Source of the DNA: Chloroflexota bacterium
GTDB lineage: Bacteria; Chloroflexota; Dehalococcoidia; Dehalococcoidales; RBG-16-60-22
NCBI GenBank assembly: GCA_016190695.1
Contig: JACPQC010000007.1
Span: 1 to 40,879 of the forward strand
DNA: 40,879 nt
Direction: 5' to 3'
Part shown: positions 34,849-40,879 of the stretch, one piece after another
How positions within the stretch are numbered: the first letter of the stretch is position 1
How the letters are laid out: each line of letters starts with the position of its first letter
Notes under the pieces: model-generated
The model's database searches: none
What the model was told of the DNA's origin: nothing
Seen by the model: the letters and a program-made list of their open reading frames with translations, nothing else
Made by a program: the position numbers and the translations under genes

Positions 34849-35263
34849 TATCAAGCGCGGGCATCACGTTATCGACGCCACCGGCCAGACGCTGGGCCGG
34901 ATGACTATCCAGATAGCCAGGTTGCTCATGGGCAAACACAAGCCTATCTTCAGCCCCAACCAGGACACGGGCGACTTCGTCACGGTCATCAATGCGGAGA
35001 AGGTGCGTTTCTCCGGCAAGAAGGCGACGCAGAAACTCTATTACCGCCATTCCGGCTATCCAGGCGGGCTGAAGAGCGTCTCCCTGGAGAGGATGATGGA
35101 GACCGCGCCCACCCGTGTGATCGAACATGCCGTCAAGGGGATGTTGCCCCACACCAGCCTGGGCGCCAGGATGTTCAAAAAGCTCCGCGTTTTCGCAGGC
35201 GGCATCCCTGCCCGCGTTCCCAGGGCGAAAGCGGCCGTGGAAGCGGAAAAGGGCCAGGAATAG
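34820..35263 (+). CDS. rplM: 50S ribosomal protein L13
   Basis: L13 is an early assembly protein of the large subunit. It has 147 residues from ATG 34820 (MKTYATRPADIK), with GGGAG upstream; ATG 34814 is an alternative. Conserved segments are HVIDATGQTLGRMTIQIARL, GDFVTVINAEKV, YYRHSGYPGG and AVKGMLPHTSLG. It overlaps truA, an arrangement that would couple them, and is followed by rpsI as in most bacteria. Confidence 0.97.
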   Translation: MKTYATRPADIKRGHHVIDATGQTLGRMTIQIARLLMGKHKPIFSPNQDTGDFVTVINAEKVRFSGKKATQKLYYRHSGYPGGLKSVSLERMMETAPTRVIEHAVKGMLPHTSLGARMFKKLRVFAGGIPARVPRAKAAVEAEKGQE

Positions 35264-35271
35264 TTAATAAA

Positions 35272-35290
35272 CCCCTTACCAGGGAAGGGG
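35272..35290 (+). promoter_or_regulatory. Small hairpin between rplM and rpsI
   Basis: CCCCTT (35272-35277) pairs with AAGGGG (35285-35290) across a 7-base loop, just before the rpsI ribosome site. No T run follows, so it is not a terminator. It might tune rpsI translation; this is only a possibility. Confidence 0.3.
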
Positions 35291-35305
35291 ACTGAAGGAA
35301 TGGTC

Positions 35306-35701
35306 ATGGACAAACAGACTTATTTTCACGGTACCGGGCGGCGAAAAGAAGCGATAGCACAGGTGAGACTGATGCCTGGCAACGGCACCATCATCGTGGA
35401 TGGGAAGCCGTACCAGGAGCGGTTCCCCTCGCTCATTCATCAGAAGACGATAGCCCAGCCGATGGTGGCCACTTCTGCCATGAACCGCTATAACGTGGTG
35501 GTCAAGGTCGAGGGCGGGGGCGTCACCGGGCAGAGCCAGGCCATCTCTCATGGCATCGCACGGGCGCTGGTAATGGCCGAGGAAGGTCTCAAGCCGGTGC
35601 TGCGCCAGGGCGGGCTGCTGACCAGAGACCCCAGGGTGAAAGAGAGAAAGAAGGTCGGCCTGAAGCGGGCCCGCAAAGCGCCACAGTACACCAAGCGTTA
35701 G
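35306..35701 (+). CDS. rpsI: 30S ribosomal protein S9
   Basis: S9 is a head protein whose C-terminal arginine touches the P-site tRNA. It has 131 residues from ATG 35306, which fits the GAAGGA site better than ATG 35300. Conserved parts are YFHGTGRRKEAIAQVRL, GQSQAISHGIARALV, TRDPRVKERKKVGLKRARK and the terminal QYTKR. Its TAG stop overlaps the stop codon of the opposite-strand MFS gene, so there is no intergenic space for a terminator. Confidence 0.97.
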   Translation: MDKQTYFHGTGRRKEAIAQVRLMPGNGTIIVDGKPYQERFPSLIHQKTIAQPMVATSAMNRYNVVVKVEGGGVTGQSQAISHGIARALVMAEEGLKPVLRQGGLLTRDPRVKERKKVGLKRARKAPQYTKR

Positions 35702-36930
35702 TCTCTCTTTCGGGGCTTCTTCAGAAGCAGCAGCAGGACGAAGGCAAAGCTGTAACCGCCCAGGCTGGTCATGATGGCTGGCCTGAGCGTTCCGGCGGCA
35801 TCGGCGACAGCACCGGCGGCAGTGGGCGACAGCACCGACGCCAGCCCCAGGAAGAGGATAATAAAGCCCAGGGTGGTGCTGATAACCTCGCGCTCGTAAT
35901 AGTCCGCCATTGATGAGCCAAGAAGCACCGGCATGCCGATGTTGCCGAAGCCGATCATACCCGCGCCGACATAGCCCCCCACGGCATCGCCCCCCCAGAT
36001 GAGCATGGCGCCCGTCCCCTGCACCAGCAGCGCCGTCATTATCAGGTACTTCTTGGTCACCCGGTCAGCCAGCAGCCCCCAGACCAGGGGGCCGGGTATG
36101 CTCATCGCCCCAAACACGGCGAAGCTGCCCGCCGCCTGCTCAATTCCCCAGCCGATCTCATGCAGGTAAGCCACAGCAAAGGTGATGAAGGCGGCGTATC
36201 CCGCCCCGTAGCAGAACCAGACACCGGCAAAGTTCCACACTGTCCCCCGCCGCAGCATTTGCCCGATGGTCACGCGGGAGCGGGAAACACCTTCGGCCAA
36301 ACCGGCCACCTGGAGACTGAGAGGACTGGCACCCACAGGAGATAGCCCCTTCTGAGCCGGAGTGTTCACCAGGAGGAACCAGCAGATGACGGCTATTGCC
36401 AGCACCATCAATGCCCCGGCCCACCACACCCATCTCCAGGAATGGTCGGCCAGGACGATGGGAGTCACCAGGCCGGCCGTCGATATCAAGGTGCCGCTCC
36501 CCATCAGCATGATGCCGAAGGCCCGCCCCCGGCGGCGTCCATCGAACCATGCGGAGAGCAAAGAGGCCACCGGCACGTAAAGCCCGGCTGCGCCGGCCCC
36601 GCTGAACAGGTTTGATACCAGCCCTATCCAGAGGGACTGCATGAAACCCATACCGGACAGCCCGGTAGCCAGTATGACCAGCCCCATCAACATGCACTTC
36701 CTGGCCCCGATCCGGTCGGCCACAATGCCCCAGATGAAGGCCATCGCCCCGTAGGTCAAGAAGTAGGCCGAGGCGATGTTGCCCATAGCCGAATGGGGCA
36801 GGCCCAGGTCGGCCTCCATGACGGGCAGAACGAAGCCGTAGAGGAAACGGCTGGAGCCGAAACTCATGGTGGCCAGGAACGCGGCTACCAGGATGGCCCA
36901 GCCGTAGTGGAATTTTCTCACCGGGCGCAC
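35698..36930 (-). CDS. MFS transporter
   Basis: This is a twelve-helix major facilitator permease of 410 residues. The N-terminal half has GIVADRIGARKCMLMG (motif A) and FDGRRRGRAFGIMLMGSG, and the second half has GLLADRVTKKYLIM. The overall look resembles the oxalate/formate-antiporter or monocarboxylate-like group, but the substrate cannot be assigned. It starts with GTG 36930, sharing one base with the isomerase stop, so it is probably translationally coupled to the rubrerythrin-isomerase operon. Confidence 0.85.
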   Translation of the reverse strand: MRPVRKFHYGWAILVAAFLATMSFGSSRFLYGFVLPVMEADLGLPHSAMGNIASAYFLTYGAMAFIWGIVADRIGARKCMLMGLVILATGLSGMGFMQSLWIGLVSNLFSGAGAAGLYVPVASLLSAWFDGRRRGRAFGIMLMGSGTLISTAGLVTPIVLADHSWRWVWWAGALMVLAIAVICWFLLVNTPAQKGLSPVGASPLSLQVAGLAEGVSRSRVTIGQMLRRGTVWNFAGVWFCYGAGYAAFITFAVAYLHEIGWGIEQAAGSFAVFGAMSIPGPLVWGLLADRVTKKYLIMTALLVQGTGAMLIWGGDAVGGYVGAGMIGFGNIGMPVLLGSSMADYYEREVISTTLGFIILFLGLASVLSPTAAGAVADAAGTLRPAIMTSLGGYSFAFVLLLLLKKPRKRD

Positions 36931-38000
36931 TACAATCCCCTGGCCAGTTGCTCCTTGAGGAAATCGATGACCTTTACCGGCGAAGGGTCTATCCCGTACA
37001 GCAGCGCCAGGTAATAGCTCATATAGTCACCGAGCATCACCATGGTCATCGCCTGGCACAGGGTGCTCGAGCCTCCGGCGTCCACCACCTGGTAGCTCAC
37101 CCCCGCCTGCTCCAGCAACTGGGCTGTCACCCGGTAGCGCAGTTGCACCCGGGCATCGAGCAGAGGCGAGCGCAGCATCAGCACTCTTATCCTGCCGATA
37201 AGTTCCTGGGGGAACTGGTAACCGACCACGGCGTTGTGGTTAAGCTCGGGGAGGACCTCGTGAAAAGCCCAGGCCTTGCTGTTCTCGTTTATCTGGGTCT
37301 TCCAGCGGTGCGCCACCTCGGAGAGCAGGCCGGACCCGTAGACGACAGGCAGGCTGCCGTGCAAATACTGCGCCAACTGCTTGGCCTGGTTGTCCGCGAG
37401 GGGCGCCGTCTCTTTGATTCGAGCAGAAAGCTCCTCCAGTCCGGTCACCGTCTCAGCCACCTCAGCCGAGCGGTCCGGGGCGAGGCCCAGCTTTTGCAGG
37501 AAGCAGAGTATGGGCACAAGGCTGAAGCCCAGGGCGGCGCGGGGCTGCGCCGGGTAATCGAAGATAAAGACGGGTATGCCCGCTTTCCCGGCCAGCGCCT
37601 TCAGCTTGCCGCCGGTGGTGATCGCCAGCTTCCTGGCCCCGGTCTCCAGGGCCTCAGTGAAGGCGGTAAGCGTCTCCTCGGTGTTGCCGGAGTAGCTGGA
37701 GGCGATGACCAGCGTCTTTTCGTCCACGAACCCGGGGAGATGATAGTCGCGCTGGATGATTATAGGCGCCCTGGACTTGGCCATGATCAGGCTGGCAGCC
37801 AGGTCCCCGCCGATGGCCGAGCCACCCATGCCCAGGATGATCACCTTCTCCACCTCGGAGTAGTCTTCGGGAAGGTCGAAGGACATAGCCATCTGCCATG
37901 CCTGCTGGCACTGCCAGGACAGTTCGCCGATACGGGACACCATCCCCGAAGGGTCGTATTGCTGGTAAAGCCGCCTGTCATCAAGAGCGCTTGCGATCAT
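36930..38000 (-). CDS. Bifunctional phosphoglucose/phosphomannose isomerase (SIS domain)
   Basis: This enzyme type interconverts glucose-6-P or mannose-6-P with fructose-6-P. The 356-residue protein has two SIS domains. The first has ILGMGGSAIGGDLAAS and ASSYSGNTEETL; the second has VVYGSGLLSEVAHRWKTQIN and NENSKAWAFHEVLPELNHN, with the expected Glu and His catalytic residues. The ATG at 38000 overlaps the rubrerythrin stop by one base, with GAGGGTAG upstream; a longer upstream reading is less likely. It could supply fructose-6-P or mannose-6-P for glycan synthesis. Confidence 0.9.
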   Translation of the reverse strand: MIASALDDRRLYQQYDPSGMVSRIGELSWQCQQAWQMAMSFDLPEDYSEVEKVIILGMGGSAIGGDLAASLIMAKSRAPIIIQRDYHLPGFVDEKTLVIASSYSGNTEETLTAFTEALETGARKLAITTGGKLKALAGKAGIPVFIFDYPAQPRAALGFSLVPILCFLQKLGLAPDRSAEVAETVTGLEELSARIKETAPLADNQAKQLAQYLHGSLPVVYGSGLLSEVAHRWKTQINENSKAWAFHEVLPELNHNAVVGYQFPQELIGRIRVLMLRSPLLDARVQLRYRVTAQLLEQAGVSYQVVDAGGSSTLCQAMTMVMLGDYMSYYLALLYGIDPSPVKVIDFLKEQLARGL

Positions 38001-38503
38001 CAGTCTACCCTCGTGAACTGAGAGCGGGGAGCGCCGCAGATGGGACATATTTCCGGCGCTTCTCCTTCTACCGTATTGCCGCAGCCCTGGCAGACATGGT
38101 AGGGTTTCTCCGCCAGCGGCTGACCGAACTCCACGCCGGCCAGGGCCTTCTGGAAAAGGTGGTGGTGAATTTTTTCCACCTTGTTAGCGTAGCCAAAGCT
38201 CTGTTCGGCATCCCGGTTCTTGTCGGCGCGGGCCTGCTCGATAAAGCCGGGGTACATCTGGGTGAACTCATAGTGCTCGCCGCCGATGGCCGTTTCCAGG
38301 TTTTCCTTGACCGATTTCACCCCGCCCATGACCTTGAAATGGTTCCGGGCGTGGACCGTTTCGGCAAGGGCTACGGCGCGGAATAAACGGGCCACCTGTT
38401 TGTTCCCGGCTTCATCAGCCTTGTCCGCAAAGAACAGATAGCGGCGGTTGGCTTGGCTCTCCCCGGCAAAGGCGGCCTGCAGGTTTTCACCGGTATTGCC
38501 CAT
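38000..38503 (-). CDS. Rubrerythrin
   Basis: Rubrerythrin is a peroxide-reducing diiron protein of anaerobes. The 167-residue protein has a four-helix domain with diiron ligands (E15 in AGESQANRR, E49 and nearby H51, E77 in GGEHYEF, E110 and H113 in VEKIHHH) and a C-terminal rubredoxin-like domain with CQGC (138-141) and CPIC (153-156). The ATG at 38503 has AGGAGG seven bases upstream. It is the first gene of the three-gene minus-strand operon and supports an anaerobic host. Confidence 0.95.
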   Translation of the reverse strand: MGNTGENLQAAFAGESQANRRYLFFADKADEAGNKQVARLFRAVALAETVHARNHFKVMGGVKSVKENLETAIGGEHYEFTQMYPGFIEQARADKNRDAEQSFGYANKVEKIHHHLFQKALAGVEFGQPLAEKPYHVCQGCGNTVEGEAPEICPICGAPRSQFTRVD

Positions 38504-38539
38504 GAGACACCTCCTCAAAAAGATAGGGTCCTACTTTCC

Positions 38540-38568
38540 AGTATAAGGACTAAGGCCGGGCAAAGCAA
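38540..38568 (-). promoter_or_regulatory. Probable promoter of the rubrerythrin operon
   Basis: Read on the minus strand, TTGCTT (38568-38563) and TATACT (38545-38540) are 17 bases apart, three of six and five of six consensus matches, with the start codon about 35 bases further on. No PerR-type box is evident. Confidence 0.5.
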
Positions 38569-38587
38569 CACCCCTGAAGCAATGTCA

Positions 38588-38663
38588 AAGTTCAAAATCC
38601 AAAGTTCAAACAGTCTTGGCCTTTGTCATTCATTTGACTTTTGTCATTTGGCACTTTGAACTT
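38588..38663. repeat. AAGTTCAAA direct and inverted repeats
   Basis: AAGTTCAAA occurs at 38588-38596 and 38602-38610, and its complement TTTGAACTT at 38655-38663, so the region can fold. The same word (AAGTTCAAAG) occurs at 165-174. It lies between two minus-strand operons and looks like another dispersed intergenic element. No gene is seen here. Confidence 0.5.
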
Positions 38664-38670
38664 AAGAAGG

Positions 38671-39456
38671 CTATTCCTGGTGACCGAAAGACCACATCGC
38701 CAGCAGTATCATAGCGGCGCCGAAGACGGCCATCACCGAAACGCTGTCCCAAATGGACATGACACGCCCCAGCACCTCGATGTTGAACGCGCCTGCCATG
38801 TCGCCCAGCATGACCTGGCGCAAGGGGGTAACGCCGTAGGTGGCCGGGTTCACCTTGACCAGCAGGCTCATCCAGCCGGGCAGTTCGGCTACGGCAAAAA
38901 AGACGCCGGAGAGGAACACCATTGGAAAGAGCAGCATCTGCATCACCGCCTGGAAGGCCTCCATTGAGCGGATACGGGTGGCCAGCAGGATGCCCATCGA
39001 TCCCATCGAGATGGCCAGCAGGAACATCAGCGCCAGCAGCTCGAGCACTGTGCCCGCCGATAACTTAATGCCCAGCAACGGGGCAAACAGGAGAATAACC
39101 ACCCCCTGGACCATGGCTATGGTGGCTGACCCCAGGGCCTTGCCCAGCGCCACGGTCACCCGGCTGATGGGCGCTACCAGCACCTCTTTCAGGAAGCCGA
39201 ACTCGCGGTCCCACACCACGCCCACTCCGGCGGAAAAAGAGGTCATCAGCACCGTCATCCCGATGACGCCGGGGAACATGAAGCGGGTGAAATCAACTCC
39301 GGGGGCGAAGGTCCCCATCCTGGCGCTGAGACCGCTGCCAAAGACGACCAGGAAAAGGAGGGGAAAGGTGACCGCCCCGATCATCCGCGTCTTGTCATGC
39401 CAGAAGCGGAGGATGTCCCGGTACCAGATGATGTAGGCCCCGATAAGCTCTTTCAT
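38671..39456 (-). CDS. ABC-2 type transporter permease (DrrB-like)
   Basis: This is the membrane subunit of an ABC exporter, 261 residues and six hydrophobic helices. It has the ABC-2 features: an amphipathic N-terminus (ELIGAYIIWYRDILRFW), GVVWDREFGFLKEVLVAPIS, and MFLLAISMGSMGILLATRI. It pairs with the ATPase gene 13 bases upstream. Close relatives export daunorubicin-like drugs, lipids or polysaccharide, but the substrate here is unknown. Confidence 0.92.
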   Translation of the reverse strand: MKELIGAYIIWYRDILRFWHDKTRMIGAVTFPLLFLVVFGSGLSARMGTFAPGVDFTRFMFPGVIGMTVLMTSFSAGVGVVWDREFGFLKEVLVAPISRVTVALGKALGSATIAMVQGVVILLFAPLLGIKLSAGTVLELLALMFLLAISMGSMGILLATRIRSMEAFQAVMQMLLFPMVFLSGVFFAVAELPGWMSLLVKVNPATYGVTPLRQVMLGDMAGAFNIEVLGRVMSIWDSVSVMAVFGAAMILLAMWSFGHQE

Positions 39457-39469
39457 CGCCCTCCTGGGT

Positions 39470-40450
39470 TCAATGGCGCGTGCGACGGCCGTGCTGGCGG
39501 ATGGTGGCCTTGAAAGTATCGGTCACTTCTTCTTCGCGTATCTCGCGCCCGGTGAGCTTGAGGAAGACATCTTCCAGGCTGGGATGGCGCAGGCTGATGC
39601 TCAGTATCCTGGTGCCGAAATCCCTTATAAAGCCGGGGAGGAACTCCTCTCCACAGGAGACCTCAAAGGAGATGCCGTTGTCACGCCGCACGTTGGTCTG
39701 ATAGCGCTCCACGATCTCCCCGGCCGCCCTGGCGTCGTCCGCCGTCTTCACCGAGATGATGTCCCTGCCCACCATCGCCTTGAGCCGCTCCGGTTTATCC
39801 ATGGCCACCAGCCGCCCCTGGTCGATTATGGCGATACGGTCCGCCTTATCCGCTTCTTCCATGTAGTGGGTGGTCAGGAAAATAGTAGTGCCCTCGCGCT
39901 CCCTGAGACCGAGTATATACTCCCAGATGTGTTTCCTGGTCTGAGGGTCCAGTCCCAGGGTAGGCTCATCGAGGAAGAGCACTTTGGGGGAATGGAGCAA
40001 GCCCCGGGCCAGCTCCAGGCGGCGCTTCATACCCCCGGAAAAGGTGCGCACCTCGCTGTCACGCTTGTCCCATAGCTCCACCATCCGGAGCATCTGCTCG
40101 ATTCTCTCGTCTCTGAGCCGGGCGGGCATATGGTAGACCATAGCATGAAAACGCAGGTTCTGCAGCGCGTTCAGCCTCTCGTCCAGGCTGGGGTCCTGGA
40201 AGACCAGGCCGATAGACTGCCTCACCTGGGACTGGTGCCGCACCACGTCATAGCCGCCGATACTGGCCTGGCCCGAAGTCGGCTTCAACAACGTGCAGAG
40301 GATGTTTATGGTAGTAGTCTTCCCGGCGCCATTGGGGCCGAGAAAGCCAAATACCTCCCCGGGCGATACGCTGAAGCTGACTTTGTCAACGGCGACGAGG
40401 TTCCCGAACTTCTTTACCAGGTCTTCTACCTGGACGGCATGATTATTCAT
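39470..40450 (-). CDS. ABC transporter ATP-binding protein (DrrA-like)
   Basis: This is the ATPase subunit, 326 residues from ATG 40450 (TTG 40456 is a less likely alternative). Motifs are Walker A GPNGAGKTT, Q-loop GLVFQDPSLDERL, signature FSGGMKRRLELARGL and Walker B VLFLDEPTLGLDPQTR, followed by the switch His in LTTHYMEEAD. The C-terminal region of about 90 residues is the extension typical of DrrA-type ATPases. It forms one exporter with the downstream permease. Confidence 0.93.
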   Translation of the reverse strand: MNNHAVQVEDLVKKFGNLVAVDKVSFSVSPGEVFGFLGPNGAGKTTTINILCTLLKPTSGQASIGGYDVVRHQSQVRQSIGLVFQDPSLDERLNALQNLRFHAMVYHMPARLRDERIEQMLRMVELWDKRDSEVRTFSGGMKRRLELARGLLHSPKVLFLDEPTLGLDPQTRKHIWEYILGLREREGTTIFLTTHYMEEADKADRIAIIDQGRLVAMDKPERLKAMVGRDIISVKTADDARAAGEIVERYQTNVRRDNGISFEVSCGEEFLPGFIRDFGTRILSISLRHPSLEDVFLKLTGREIREEEVTDTFKATIRQHGRRTRH

Positions 40451-40818
40451 CGGCAAGGTCTGGAAAAGTCTTTCTCAAACAATTCATTCCGGCGCAACGG
40501 GAAATCCAGGCATCATGTCATTCTGGTGTTCCGGCATTTGCGCCGTTTGTACCTTTCGCGATATCTCCGGGCAATCCGTCATGTCAATTTGCAATTGACG
40601 CCACTGAGCATGAAAATGTCATGCTGGAAGGAGTCCCGATTTCTATCGGGACGACTGAAGCATCTCAGGCTTGCCCTGAGCGAAGCCGAACGGGGCGGGG
40701 TGGGCAACGACCTGTACACCCCACCACCCCGAGACCCTTCGCTTTGCTCAGAGCTTGTGAAGAAATTCATTCTCAGACATAATGGGCAATAATGCCGATC
40801 CGCATGAGGTGAAGGTAA
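40451..40818. other. Repeat-rich intergenic region
   Basis: No gene is seen in this gap. It holds a perfect hairpin (GTCCCGAT at 40633-40640, ATCGGGAC at 40645-40652), a second hairpin (CTCAGG at 40664-40669, CCTGAG at 40675-40680), and the second copy of the GGGGTGGG / CACCACCC-GAGACCCTTCGCT element (about 40694-40743) that also occurs at 208-285. Confidence 0.6.
40633..40743. repeat. Intergenic palindromic repeat, family member 2
   Basis: Positions 40722-40743 match 251-272 with a single mismatch, and the G-rich arm and TACAC spacer are also shared. Adjacent hairpins at 40633-40652 and 40664-40680 have perfect arms. Together they look like a composite of short palindromic elements, like REP or BIME arrays. 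Confidence 0.6.
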
Positions 40819-40879
40819 ATGAGCCAAACGATGCTCCCGGTGGAACTGCCTGAGACCAGGAATGTGTTGATGCCAAAGC
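40819..40879 (+). CDS. Possible start of a gene truncated by the window end
   Basis: An open frame from ATG 40819 runs to the window edge (begins MSQTMLPVELPETRNVLMPK). A GAGGTGAAGGT sequence lies directly upstream and is a fair ribosome site. Twenty codons are too few to recognise a family. It could be a chance frame. Confidence 0.35.
   Translation, partial: MSQTMLPVELPETRNVLMPK

Noticed and set aside
36948-38021. Long plus-strand frame opposite the isomerase gene
   Set aside because: The minus-strand product has clear SIS-domain motifs. The plus-strand frame has none and no ribosome site.
1-40879. CRISPR array, prophage or insertion sequence
   Set aside because: No regularly spaced direct repeats, no transposase or integrase, and no phage structural genes were found.

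Overview
The window looks like a contig from an anaerobic member of the Chloroflexota, probably class Dehalococcoidia. This is an inference from gene order (recA-recX-rny-ymdB; a fused str/S10/spc/alpha ribosomal cluster without tuf), a two-subunit 2-oxoacid:ferredoxin oxidoreductase, a rubrerythrin, frequent GTG/TTG starts, and palindromic intergenic repeats. No rRNA, tRNA, CRISPR array, transposase or phage gene was seen.

Layout. (1) 333-4203, minus strand: a four-gene run transcribed hisF-like, hisH-like, pseA/wbpG-like N-acetyl-sugar amidotransferase, then argC. The first three form a known type of module in which the HisH glutaminase passes ammonia through a HisF-type barrel to an ATP-PPase that amidates a sugar. 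The HisF copy has lost the second catalytic Asp (position 130 is Ala), which argues against a role in histidine synthesis. (2) 4579-9434, plus: recA, recX, RNase Y, YmdB phosphodiesterase and a PHP phosphoesterase, closed by a strong terminator. (3) 9523-10703, plus: a divergent PlsY-like acyltransferase translationally coupled to a small zinc-finger membrane protein, facing an M42 aminopeptidase (10707-11783, minus). (4) 12004-12471: an Hsp20 chaperone with its own terminator. (5) 12892-15472: a fused gamma-alpha and a beta subunit of a 2-oxoacid:ferredoxin oxidoreductase behind a TTGACA box and a 16-bp palindrome that could be an operator.

(6) 15679-35701, plus: about 20 kb of translation genes running rpsL-rpsG-fusA-rpsJ-rplCDWB-rpsS-rplV-rpsC-rplP-rpmC-rpsQ-rplNXE-rpsN-rpsH-rplFR-rpsE-rpmD-rplO-secY-adk-map-infA-rpmJ-rpsMKD-rpoA-rplQ-truA-rplM-rpsI. 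A good promoter and a structured leader precede rpsL. Oddities are a roughly 124-residue low-complexity tail on S3, a truA gene whose conserved first strand lies upstream of any standard start codon, and a rpoA TTG start inside a T7 run.

(7) 35698-38503, minus: rubrerythrin, a phosphoglucose/phosphomannose isomerase and an MFS transporter, overlapping end to end. The MFS stop codon overlaps the rpsI stop. (8) 38671-40450, minus: a DrrAB-type ABC exporter. (9) 40451-40879: repeat-rich spacer and possibly the first codons of a gene that runs off the window.

Most of the window is ordinary housekeeping. The strongest lead for unusual biology is the HisF-like/HisH/sugar-amidotransferase trio. It implies an amidino-sugar in a lineage whose relatives are generally thought to lack an LPS outer membrane, while no glycan-assembly genes are in view.
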